Source: Alternaria dauci (Eukaryota; Ascomycota; Dothideomycetes; Pleosporales; Pleosporaceae). From it: a stretch of 64,000 bases of DNA. Shown piece by piece: positions 31,710 to 42,457 of this stretch (its first letter is position 1; each line of letters begins with the position of its first letter). The stretch covers positions 1,984,001-2,048,000 of the forward strand of contig NC_091273.1 of the NCBI RefSeq assembly GCF_042100115.1. Reading direction: 5' to 3'. Under the pieces are notes generated by a model. The model made no database searches. It saw nothing but the letters and a program-made list of their open reading frames with translations, and was not told the origin of the DNA. A program made the translations under genes and the position numbers.

Positions 31710-33989
31710 ATGGCGCACTCTCCGTCCAATTCTGGGATCAAAAACGTACGGGACTTTTTTACGCGCGGCGATAGGGAAAAGATCTCTCCGGAGCTCAAAC
31801 AAGCACTGTCGTTGCTGCAGCTATCCAACCTCGACAGCCTTGAAGAGCGATTCTTCGCAACCGACGCATTCCTAGAGCCATGGGCTGTCTTCCGCGATTC
31901 GATCTTTCTGTTACGACCGGATACATTGCCTCGAGCGACAACGATAGCTAGAGGCGATGGGGAGGATGGCGTCTCACGCACGGACCTGTTGTGGTTTTAT
32001 ACACAGTTTGATGAAGGGATACGTCGCTACGATCCACGCGCGAACAAGCACAGCGTGGAGTACACAACAAACTCTGACGTCTATGGCGTGATCGACAAGA
32101 GCAACTGGAATGTGGAGGCGTACGAGAAGCATCTCTTCGCTTGGCTGCTGCAGACATTCAAGGTCGGCAAATCGCGTAACCCATGGGGCTTTGACTACTT
32201 TGAGCTTCGCAACATCTGCATTGCTTGGGAAGCAGTATTCGTACCGATCGTCAACGCGGTGCGTACCTCCTATAGTGTCAAAGGCCGACGACACTACGGC
32301 CGCCTTGCACTCTTCATCGAAGAACGGTGCCCCTCTGGTCTTGCATTCCCAAAAGGCAATTTGCCAGTACCCAAGGGAAGCCTGATGTCGCCCACTCCTT
32401 ATCGCGTCTTTTCCGTACCAAAGAAAGTTGTCGGTGGTGATGGCGCGACATTCCCAAAGCGTGTGGAGGGTGCCGGCGTGCTCACAAGAAAGCACTACGA
32501 CGAAACCGAGATGGAACTTCGCCACGTGTATCCGCAGTACGGCGGTTTGGTGGAGCGACCCAAGTTCAAACACAGGATGGAGGAGTGGTTGAACGAACAA
32601 CGAGCGCGAGCAGATCTTAGGAAGGCTGCGGAGACCAGCGGTGAAGTGAAGAGTTTCCAGCCCCAGATTGTGAAGCAGGGCGGTAGTCGGAGTCCTGTAA
32701 AGAAGAGCTCTCCCATCAAACACCACAACAAACAAGACAAAGACGGCAACGAGAGCCCGATCAAAAGATACTCGGACAGTGTTCGTCGCTCGCTGTCTCG
32801 TGGCGTGTCCAGGATGACATCAAAGGAAGAGCCAAAGAGTCCGTTACACGGTGTAACACGACAAGTCCACATTCCTGACGAAGGTCCAATTCGCCGTCCG
32901 TCTGGCGCCCGAGAGTTCTCGTTGGGTGAGAGGCATGTAAACCTCGCTTCCCTGGAATCGTCCGATACTACCATAATCACGCCATGGCCACGTCCCGATA
33001 CAGAGCGCAAGCCATTCGAGCAAGACATCTTTATCTCAAACCCTAACTTGAATTCTTTCAGTCTGTCCGACAGCTCTCATACCAGACAGACACACCATGA
33101 AACAGACGTGTCAGATTTCTCGCAGACAGGCCGAATGAGTGACGTACCGCAACCACTACCCAATGAGTACCAGCATGACGAACAGGCTGTATCACGGGCA
33201 TTAGAGAACAGGTACTACGCAGATGTGCGGGTGCCAAGCTACGAGGGAAGCGGATGGGAGAGCGAGATCTCGTTGACGAAGCTTCACACTGTATGTGGAG
33301 ACGCTCCTCGTGATTTGCAACGTACTGGGCCTGCAAAGCCATCTACAAGGCTTCCTATCCCCATCAAGCCAGTTCCATATGTCGGCGATCTTCGAATCGG
33401 TGCGAAGGACAGCCATCTCGAGGAAACACCCAAGCCTCTTGCTTGGCCAGGCACTTCTCCACCCAAAGCAATACCATGGCCTGGAATGGACAAGTCTGCC
33501 CCGCCCGTTCCGTCTAAAAGCCACAAGCGCCAGAATGGCCCCCAAGGTTATGTCAACGGTTCCCGTCCTCAACGACTTGTGTGCGATGAATCCGATCGCA
33601 ATATCAGCCGCATCGTTTCCAAGGAGAATATCCGTTCCGCACTCGGACGTACTTCCCGGGACAGCTCAGCCGAAGATCTGACCCTGCCGCCTCCCGTATC
33701 GATGCTCCCAGGACGAAGCAGGACCATGAGCCCTGGCGGTACCAGGCTACAGACGTACAACACAAATCTATTCCCACGTAGGGAGGAGCGCAAAGGAAGG
33801 CCGGTAGGGGAGTGGGTTGGCGCGGAAAAGAAGAGGGGTGTCCCCGGCGGTCCCTACCAGATGGAGACTTTCAGCGAAGCGAACGGTAGCCAGGGCGTGC
33901 AGAACACGTTTGCAGGAAGTGAGAAACGTTACCAGGAGAGGTACCATGGAATGCATGCGCCTGATGGCCGCCGCAGCTTCGAGAAATGA
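31710..33989 (+). CDS. Large fungal protein, conserved-looking N-half and disordered C-half (759 aa)
   Basis: Single exon. Residues 1 to about 290 look folded, with Trp- and Tyr-rich helices (LLWFYTQFDEGIRRYD, NPWGFDYFELRNICIAWE). The remainder is low-complexity, rich in Ser, Pro, Arg and Lys with repeated SP motifs (SPVKKSSPIK, ESPIKRYSDS), typical of phosphorylated disordered tails. There is no membrane segment or signal peptide. I do not recognise the family. A 253-codon antisense frame inside it is a shadow. Confidence 0.85.
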   Translation: MAHSPSNSGIKNVRDFFTRGDREKISPELKQALSLLQLSNLDSLEERFFATDAFLEPWAVFRDSIFLLRPDTLPRATTIARGDGEDGVSRTDLLWFYTQFDEGIRRYDPRANKHSVEYTTNSDVYGVIDKSNWNVEAYEKHLFAWLLQTFKVGKSRNPWGFDYFELRNICIAWEAVFVPIVNAVRTSYSVKGRRHYGRLALFIEERCPSGLAFPKGNLPVPKGSLMSPTPYRVFSVPKKVVGGDGATFPKRVEGAGVLTRKHYDETEMELRHVYPQYGGLVERPKFKHRMEEWLNEQRARADLRKAAETSGEVKSFQPQIVKQGGSRSPVKKSSPIKHHNKQDKDGNESPIKRYSDSVRRSLSRGVSRMTSKEEPKSPLHGVTRQVHIPDEGPIRRPSGAREFSLGERHVNLASLESSDTTIITPWPRPDTERKPFEQDIFISNPNLNSFSLSDSSHTRQTHHETDVSDFSQTGRMSDVPQPLPNEYQHDEQAVSRALENRYYADVRVPSYEGSGWESEISLTKLHTVCGDAPRDLQRTGPAKPSTRLPIPIKPVPYVGDLRIGAKDSHLEETPKPLAWPGTSPPKAIPWPGMDKSAPPVPSKSHKRQNGPQGYVNGSRPQRLVCDESDRNISRIVSKENIRSALGRTSRDSSAEDLTLPPPVSMLPGRSRTMSPGGTRLQTYNTNLFPRREERKGRPVGEWVGAEKKRGVPGGPYQMETFSEANGSQGVQNTFAGSEKRYQERYHGMHAPDGRRSFEK

Positions 33990-34760
33990 ATCTAAGCGAG
34001 CGTTGCTGAGAGTCGCGCGACAGTTGTGCTTGTTGTTCGGCCTCAGGTAGCCCTATGCATTCTTGGATCACGTTGGGCTTTTGTGGCTGTCATCCTGGTG
34101 TTGGGACGTGAGAGTTGCTCGATTCTTCTCTACACTTTCTCAATTGCGAATTGCTTTCGCGAGTGATGGGCGACGGAAGGGTAAAGGGACATGAATAGGG
34201 ACGTTCAAAGGCATGATAAGAAATTAAGAGGAATTCAAGATGATGGCAGACAACGGCTGTGATGTGTTGCGACGTTATTGCTTGGTCTTCGGCCTGTGAA
34301 GGCGATGAGCTGAAGCTTGTTGACGCGCAGTCATCCCGGCCGTAGAAGCGTCGGCGCGCGAGAATGCCACGCTAGCATTAAATCTGCCTCTAGCGTCACT
34401 AACACGTCATCGAAGGTTCTCTGACAGCCGCGCGACGATATCAGGACATGGCTACAAGCATCTCCAAATGCATCGAGTCGTCATGTTCGTACTGATTTAG
34501 GGTCTAGATAGTACTCTCTTACCCTCATGCCTCATCGATCCGACCAAAAACCCTATCCCAGAGCCACGACACTCCACCTCCAATCAACGCGTGGTTGCAC
34601 CTGACCGCCTGAGGACCGAGCGTCGGCCTCTGGTCTCTGTGACACCCCGTAATCTCGTTTCTTCTGATGGACGATGGCAAAATTTGTTCTCCAGCATCTG
34701 CATGGTGCTTACGCAGCACCTGTTAACATTCTTCCCGACTACCTGAGTTCCTGATTAGCC
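33990..34760. other. Intergenic, 0.77 kb
   Basis: 3' flank of the disordered protein gene and promoter of the F-box gene. No gene seen. Confidence 0.45.
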
Positions 34761-36534
34761 ATGGCGACCCTGCTCACCGAAGTACCCACTGAAGTCATCC
34801 AACGCATCGCGTTGTTTCTTTCACAAGTCGATCTTCTCAACCTAAGCTTAACATGCAAGGAGCTTCAGAGACAAGCAGAACCGCCACTCTACCAAGAGTA
34901 TGTGCAACCTCATCGAAGCCCACTTTCGTTGTTCGTCGACAAGCTCATTGCACGGCCCGATATTGCAGAAAAACATGTCAAGAGAGTAAGACTGGGTTCT
35001 TGGAGTACAGAGGACGACATGTCTCAGCCTGAAACCTTATCTGAAGAGTCATATAACACATATACGAGAGCTGCAAAGACTGCGAGGATAATCGATGCTA
35101 TCGTTCCCTACGAAAGCGCGGCGAGTGATCCAAAAACGGCTACAGTTTCCAATTGGCGTGAGCAAGATTGGTACAAAGAACTCCTTAAGAAAAGGTCAAA
35201 TCCTGGAGCGCGCCCGTACGAACTGTTGTTTTGCGAGAATTTGCGTGCTGGGTATGAAGATGCACTAGTCGCCCTTATGCTAGCCCTACTGCCCAATCTT
35301 CGCATACTTGAGGTAAACTGTGGTCGCTCGAAATCCACGTGAGGCATACGCTGACTTGGTACCCTCGACTTTGTAGCTGCATAGCATTCCGATGGACTCG
35401 TACGAAAGCCTGCTACCTTGGCATTTACCTCCACATGGATTCTCCAAACTGGTCAGGCTCACAGCGACCAATGACGACGATGAGCCATGGCCTGCATCTT
35501 TCTTAACCCACGTCATCGACCTTACCTCGCTTCAAACTCTTGAGATTGCTAGGGGGAGCTCTTGGTACTGGGTTCCGGGTGACTTCGTTGAAGCGCCGCC
35601 CTTCTCTTTGTCTACTGGTCTCGGAATGCTCACTGCTCTTCATTTGCCGAACTGCGCATTTACGCGCGCAGAGATGCAAAAGTTGCTTTCGGCGTCTCCT
35701 CGTTTGAAGCGGCTGTATTATTCATACGGACTCGAAAAGGGCCCGAACTTCACAGCAAGCGAACTAATTACCATGCTTGATCCTTTCAAGCATGCACTGG
35801 AAGACTTGTACCTTGACCTTCTACCGCAAGATAAAGAGGACGAAGGCTCTGACCACCTGGTCGACTCACTGAATCACTTCACCGCGTTAAAACGATTAGA
35901 CACGAATGTGGATGTTTGGAGGATGTTGGCGTTCGAAACTGTTTTGGGAAAATACCAATACGGCGGCCCACGCGACGAAGAGGAGTGCAGTCCTGTATGT
36001 TCGGAGCAAGATCGCTGGTGCTTGCGGCTACCTCCTTGCCTGGAGATTTTGTCACTGCATTCTACTGTGCGTGATACGGTACCGGACGGCCACCAACTCA
36101 AGGATTTGGTCTTGTCCCAAAAGCAGGTACTACCTGCGCTACAAGCTCTGTTCATCACCATTCTGGATGAGGGTTTTCGCGCTCTTACCAGAATGGCGCT
36201 TGACTGGGCAATAGATGACGATCAATCAGATATGGGGAATACACTTCTCATCAAGATTGGAACTGCCATAGAGATACCCGGTCCCATTAGGACTACATTC
36301 CATGGCTGGCGTCCAGACAGTGAGAAGCCTCGTATATGCTGGGTTGGGCACAAGTATGAGCTCGAGCTTTGCAAGTGGTCCAGGCCTGCGAACGACACAA
36401 GACCACCCTTCCTGGATCCTTGGCTACAAGATTTGATTGGGGACAGCACTCAGTTCCCAGAGGACGACGGATCTGAGCTGTCAGATATGTCAGATATGTC
36501 AGAGGAGGAAGTAGACTATGGTCATGGGTATTGA
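34761..36534 (+). CDS. F-box protein with LRR-like region (569 aa)
   Basis: Exons 34761-35312 and 35377-36534, with a 64-bp intron containing a GCTGAC branch site. Residues 5-45 are an F-box (LLTEVPTEVIQRIALFLSQ). The middle shows irregular leucine-rich spacing (LVRLTATNDDD, LQTLEIARG, LTALHLPNCAFT, LKRLYYSYG), as in fungal F-box/LRR proteins. The C-terminus is acidic with a repeated SDMSDMSEEE stretch. It probably recruits a substrate to an SCF ubiquitin ligase; the substrate is unknown. Confidence 0.88.
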
Positions 36535-37066
36535 TGGACGATGAATGGGATGAGCTCGTGGAGAGTCTTTAGTGCCTACTCGTACAAGTCGCGTCATCAG
36601 CGGTGTTCCGCTCCTTCGGATGTGCTTGTCGGAATTCCGGGCGCCGTGCACACGCCATCATTCATACACGACGAATATTTTTGATTGCGAAACCAAACCA
36701 ATGATGAACCTTAGCACAGATGCGCACATGACAAACAAATCTCTATTTGTAGGACAAGAACACCAAGAGTCAGCCACCACAACCCGCTTCGGAAGTGGTG
36801 GGGAGCGCCCTACCAGCGCTATACCTTTTTGGGCTACGGCAAGATGTACCACCGTCATCGATCCATCGCCAAGGGCCTATCCAGTGTCCCACATCCAATC
36901 TGGCGTCTCACATCTGCTTCGACAGCATTCGTTATTTCGGGACGCGAAAGCAGTCTCCGGTCAGACCAGATTAGGTGAACGCAATGGGGCGTTGTCATCT
37001 TGCAGATGAATAACCTCGGCGCCCTCCCGATCTGCACTTGCTACAATCTGATCGCACGGTGCTAAC
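36535..37066. other. Intergenic, 0.5 kb
   Basis: Spacer between two F-box genes on the same strand. A 145-codon frame at 36572-37009 overlaps antisense frames and is not supported. Confidence 0.4.
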
Positions 37067-38410
37067 ATGGGCGGTCTACTTTCTTCAAAGGTCGAAGACG
37101 ACTGGAAAAGCGACGCTCGGCATGCCATGGAGGCAGGAACCTTTTGCGTCGTATGTGGTGGCCCATTCGATATCGAAGGCGATGTGTACAATATCGACCC
37201 CAAAGATATTCGGTTCCAGGTAACGCGTCTTCTTGGGAACCTGTTCCGGAATATTGATTTAATACAAAACGCAGTGGTTGAACAATGTTCGCCTGCTTGG
37301 TAGCATGGCCGACGTGGCCGAACACATGGTAGCCAGCGAGGGATCAACGTAAGATGGGGTCACTCTCATTCATCTTCTTCAGCTAAAGTTTCGAGAAGGC
37401 CGGTCAACGTATGCGGATTGCCCGACATCTACCTCTCCGAAGTTGCATCTTTCAGCTTGACTGGTTCAGGCTACTTCCGGATTGCTGGCGAGACTGAACA
37501 CGAGGATATATGGCTCGACGCTCTTTCCTACACAGGCAATCATGGAACCTTGTTTCCGCTGCATGAAGGATGCATCATAACGAGCTGTCGAGTTATCGAC
37601 CATCGTTGTTCGACAAGAAGAGAGGGTGAACCAAAACCCGCTCTCAAGATATTGTATGAACTGCTGAGTACCCGCTTCGATCAACGAAAATGCCGCACAG
37701 ACGAACCAAACGAGACTTCAAACGACATTTTCGATTTATGCTCCACTTCCTCCGAATATGGTCCTAGAAGCGTATTGGCTTTGAGCAGTGTGGATTGGTG
37801 GGGCGGTAAATATGATGTAGGAACCGACAGTACGTTTCTGTAGCGCACCACTGATGATATCTAGAAGTTTTATACCGACCCCACCAAAGAGGAAGGTGCT
37901 GCGTCCTTTGTGCGACAGGTATTGCAAAGCTCGCCGCGTAGAAGGGATGAGCCAGAGTACACGTTGAAAACTACACGTGAACCCCAAAGATTGGAGCGCC
38001 TTCCGACAGAACTACTGGACGTGATATGCAGCTATCTTCCAATACAATCCGTCATCGCGCTACATCGCACATCGAAAGCACTGGCACTACAGATTCCGCT
38101 CGACTCTGTGTTCTGGCGAAACAGCCTTCAGGACGGAAGTCTCCATCCGCATATTTGGGATCTAGACACAAAGTGGATCGAGCACCATCTGTCTAATCCC
38201 GATGCAACGCTTTTGGATCCAACTGCCTCTTGGGATTGGAAAGTTACTGCGAAGCTTCTTGCGACGAAACGCTTCTTGATAAGTGGCTGTGACGACCGTC
38301 TGCTTGATGTACCTGACGGCTTTTGGAACCGATGTAGGATCTGGGCTACCATTGAGGAGGCGCTGCAAGAGCAAGAGACCATGACACAATGTGAAGCAAC
38401 GCAGCGCTGA
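37067..38410 (+). CDS. F-box-type protein with N-terminal CxxC domain
   Basis: Begins MGGLLSSKVEDD. A CVVCGGPF zinc-binding-like pair is followed by YNIDPKDIRFQ, then intron 1 (about 37220-37275; the next exon starts WLNNVRLLG). A second intron ending near 37382 joins to KVSRRPVNVCGLPDIY; its donor is uncertain because the reading phase fits a site near 37301 better than the stronger-looking GTAAGA near 37349. A 48-bp intron (37817-37864) leads to the last exon, which holds an F-box (LERLPTELLDVICSYLPIQSV). This order, with the F-box near the C-terminus and the N-terminal CxxC region, is shared by a family of uncharacterised fungal proteins. About 400 aa in total. Confidence 0.75.
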
Positions 38411-38585
38411 CGGTAAACATCCGGAAACAAGGTCTTGAAGCTCTGCAGATTTACGGAAAGCCCGCAATCTCGCGGACTTCTGTTCATGAGCAAAGAGCTT
38501 ACAGTGCCGTATGGTCTACTCAAAGTTTCTCAGCATTATCCCTTGAAAAATCTATAAACGTCTAAGAGGTCCGCTGCCTCTACCT

Positions 38586-39439
38586 TTAAGCTCCTGCTAG
38601 CGATGCGACAAAGTCATTCCAGCTTCCAGCAAAGCTCTCGTAAAAGCCACAGGACGCACTCGTCACAAACAGATACTCTGCTCGCTCGCAAAGGGCTCTC
38701 GTCAAAGCCTTCACGTCTCCTTGTGGAACAGAATGTACTATGTACGCAGTCCGAGCGCGTTCGTACGGCGAAGTAGAAAGCCACTTTTGATATCCTTCGG
38801 TCACGAACTCCTCGTAGGATGTTTCTACAACCACTGTAATCTCTGGTCCAGGAGCCGCAAGCTCAGCGCTTACTGCTGTACCGGGATTATGAATTATCTC
38901 GGGCGTTGTCAGTTTCGATGACTCGCTTGTCTACAAGAGACTGTTCAGATTTACCATTCTGTTTTCGACGACACCGACGAGAGTTCGCGCTCTGCGATCG
39001 ATAGCATCGAGGTACCTTTTTGCCTCCTCCGAGTACAAGTTCACTGTCTCATCAACGAAGATGCCATCAACCCTCAACTGGTCATCCTCTCTGCCTCTCT
39101 TGCCGTACGTTTCGATGTCCTCCAGAACGTCTTGAATAGGTCGTTTGCAGTAGGCTGCGCGTACATAGCCCAGAGTCGTAACATTCGGCAATGCATTTAG
39201 CCGTGGTATCTCCCGGACATAGTCCTCGTTCGGCCACCACGGCACTGCACCCGGCCCACTATTTGGATTGATGATGACAACAAACTGAACATGCGGGTTT
39301 GCGGCGACGCTGAGAGAGATCAGTGAGAATAAAAGTTAAAGCCAGGGGGAAGCTACGCTATGTAAAGCGGATCCCAAGCGCCATGTCGCGGATAAACGTA
39401 TAGTGGAAGGAGCACCTTTGATTGGGAGAATTGCGACAT
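38586..39439 (-). CDS. Spherulin-4-like protein (249 aa)
   Basis: Three exons (39439-39357, 39309-38955, 38897-38586) splice to 750 nt. The protein has the hallmarks of the spherulation-specific family 4: LLPLYVYPxxGAWDPLY at the start, VIINPNSGPG, then GYVRAAYCKR, the VDGIFVDE acidic site, and IHNPGTAV. These form a TIM-barrel-like fold resembling glycoside hydrolases; family members act in spore or cell-wall processes, and the activity here is inferred only. Unlike many relatives, this model has no signal peptide, so an upstream exon may be missing. It shares a 433-bp divergent promoter with the transporter on the plus strand. Confidence 0.88.
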
Positions 39440-39872
39440 GCTTCCGGGATGAGGGTGATGCGAAATGGAACATGTGTCTCTTCGGAAGCCGATGATGCGC
39501 TGACTAATCGCATCTACCTAGGCATCCACCACTCGTAGATTGCTCTTACTACGTAGCGTCGGCCGCTGTTCTGCACTGTGCACAGATGTGCTTTCTCGAT
39601 GCACCTAATTTTCGAAATTGGAAGTGTCTGAAGCATCTCGGCGGAGAGAAGGATGTCGACCCCTGTTCTCCGAAGCCCTCGGCGGAAGAGCATGCCAAGA
39701 CCTCGGGGCGTCCATAAACATTAAGGATGCTTTTGTCTGTAGGATGGTATATGTATGGAGGGCTCGCAAACATTGTGTACCATCTTGCACACGGCTGTCA
39801 TTTCGTCGCAGGTTCATTTCTGATACAGATATTGCCTCTTCTCCACGATCTCAACTACGATAAACTCATACT
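39440..39872. promoter_or_regulatory. Divergent promoter region
   Basis: Separates the spherulin-4 gene (minus) from the DHA2 transporter (plus). Open frames in it are on both strands and unsupported. No defined operator. Confidence 0.4.
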
Positions 39873-41795
39873 ATGGACTCGCATAGAACCGATACTTCAG
39901 CTGTGCCTGGCACAGCTACACAGTCTGCTAGTGGTGTTACCACGCCGGATATCCTAGCAGAAGAGAAAGAACAGCAGCAGCACAAGCAGGGCATGGAGGA
40001 GGAGGTCAGATCTGCCCAGGACGACGCAACCAACAAAGTTCAAGAGGAATATCCTAGTGGCATGCGACTAGTTCCCATATTGATCGCTGTACTCTGTGCG
40101 GTCTTTCTTACTGCTCTTGATCAGACAATAATCGGCACTGCTATTCCCAAGATCACCGATGAATTTCAGGGCCTCAACATGGTTTCTTGGGTGAGTTTGA
40201 TACTCCAATGCTATAGATTCAAGTGTTGCAGCTCTAACTCACTCCAGTATGGCTCTGCGTACTTCATGACATTTGGTGGTTTCCAGTCTGCATCCGGGAA
40301 ATTCTACCGCTACTTTCCGCTCAAGTGGTCCTTCCTCGGTGCCATCTTCGTCTTCGAGATCGGAAGCTTGATCTGTGCCGTGGCCCAGGACTCTACAACG
40401 TTCGTTGTAGGTCGCGCAATCGCTGGTGTCGGCTCTGCCGCCGTAGTGACGGGCGCGTTCACTCTGGCTGCGTTGTCTGCTGAACCGAAACGACGGCCAG
40501 CTCTTATGGGACTTGTTGGTGCTGTATACGGCCTCTCTAGCGTTGTTGGCCCGCTGCTGGGAGGTGTCTTTTCAGACACAGTGAGCTGGCGATGGTGGTA
40601 TGTAGGCATCCTATCATAGATTTTATACTCACAAGCTAATAACGACATAGTTTCTACATAAACCTCCCTATCGGCGGAGCCTCTGCAGCTTTGATTCTGT
40701 TCACCTACAAGACCCCACCGCAAGTCGTGGTCGTCAAAGCGACTTGGAAGGAGAAGTTTTTGCAGATGGATCCTCTCGGCATCGTACTTATCATGGGCAG
40801 TATCGTCGCATACATCCTGGCACTCGAAAACGGTGGCCAGGAGAAGCCTTGGGATAGCAGCCTAGTCATCGGCCTACTGGTAGGTTGTTTTATACAAGTT
40901 GAACATGAGACATATACTGACTTTGTACGTTCACATCTTAGGTAGGCTTCGTGGCCATTATCGTCACCTTCGTCGTGTGGGAAATCTACAACGACGAGCG
41001 CTCAATGCTTCCACCCCGGCTTCTCCGCGAGCGCACCCTATGGCAGCCATCTGTCTTCATCTTCTTCTTTTCTTCAGCATATCTGGTACTACTGTACTAT
41101 CTGCCGATCTACTTCCAGAGCGTTGACAACCGAAGCGCGATCAATTCGGGCGTGCTTAACCTTCCATTGGTCATCGCAATGGTGATAGGCAGCATCGTCA
41201 GTGGTGGTGTTGTATCGAAGACGGGCTATGCTGCGCCTTTTATGAACGCCGGTGCTATCCTAGGGACTGTCGCCACTGGTCTGATGTATACATTTGACAT
41301 CGGCACCGGACTGGGCAAATGGATAGGATACCAGGCCTTTTATGGTCTTGCAATAGGATTGGGATTTCAGATGGCCATCAATACCGCTCAGGCCAACGCA
41401 ACGATAGAGGACATGTCCTCAGCGACGGCAACGCTCTTTTGTACGTCTGAAAATCTAATCTCTATGAAAAGGACTAACGTGGTTCAGTTTTTCAAACTAT
41501 CGGCGGCGCGTTCTCATTGACCGCTGCCCAATCTGGCTTTGTAAATCGCATGATTACCACACTTGCGATCACAGCACCAAATGTGGATCCGCAGGCAGTC
41601 ATTGGGACTGGAGCCACTCAACTTCGACAAAGATTCAGTGCTGAAGATCTACCTGGCATCGTGGTGGCATACATGGCAGGCATCAAAGTCGCACTCGCTA
41701 TTGCAATCGCTTTGGCGGGTGTAGCAGTCTTAGCTGCCGCACTTACACCCTTCAAGAAGCTCAACATGGAGAAGGTTCAGGCTGGAGCTGCGTGA
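39873..41795 (+). CDS. MFS transporter, DHA2 (14-TMS) drug/toxin efflux type (567 aa)
   Basis: Five exons: 39873-40190, 40248-40597, 40651-40879, 40942-41440 and 41488-41795. After a hydrophilic, Gln/Glu-rich N-terminus (about 65 residues) come the DHA2 motifs [16 protein letters not shown] in helix 1, [10 protein letters not shown] (motif B) and [12 protein letters not shown] (motif C). The [14 protein letters not shown] segment is made across intron 2. A C-terminal block of helices completes 14 segments. It exports small toxic compounds or metabolites with proton exchange at the plasma membrane. A Zn2Cys6 regulator follows on the same strand about 660 bp away, a common transporter-regulator pairing. 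Confidence 0.95.
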
Positions 41796-42457
41796 TCTCT
41801 AAGAAGGGAGGCTTTTGAAAGCTGAATGACGCATTGGTAACATTTACTTGGTACCTAGGTAGTCTGAGGCCTCCCAGAGACCGAAAGCGACGCTATACTT
41901 TCATCTGTTGCCTGTCAAGAAACATAGAATGTACTCGGAAGAAAACCCGCCATTTTAGCCACATGGGTAAGTCGCGTCCTCTCATGGTTTGGTGTTGTTT
42001 GTAGTGTTTCCAAACCTTCGAGGCCAGTCGCAAAAAGCGTCGATGGCAATCAATACCTAAAAGACACTGAGGCCTTTTCGTACAGCCAATATTACGTCCA
42101 TGTCTGCGCTGACTCGTTTGCATGGTACGCCTTGGGCTGCTGTGTGGCTGGCCTTAGCAACCAATAATGGTTGCCGAAAATATCAGGCCTCGAGCAGACC
42201 CAAAGGATTGTCCATTCTCGCTGGCCTCTCTCTTAGCGACATGCTCGGAGTCCGAGGCCTCTTCCGCCGAGCTGTAGCTGTTTTCGTCAGTCTCTTGTGC
42301 TACCCAGGTATCAGACTCGTTTCGTATCACCAATTTCGCATCCGATTCCATCGCAAACTTACCACGCGCTCACTAGTGTTGTTCTACCAAACTGCGAATC
42401 ACTCTCGTTGAGTGGAGGAGTCCCACGTGTCACCAAATCAGGCTAGCGTCGGTTGCC
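41796..42457. other. Intergenic, 0.66 kb
   Basis: 3' flank of the transporter and promoter of the Zn2Cys6 gene. Short open frames are present but unsupported. Confidence 0.4.

Noticed and set aside
31974..32735. 253-codon minus-strand frame inside the 759-aa gene
   Set aside because: Shadow frame; the plus-strand frame has a start in context, protein-like composition and covers the whole interval.
36484..36500. Short TCAGATATG direct repeat
   Set aside because: It is inside the acidic SDMSDMSEEE tail of the F-box protein and is simply a coding repeat.
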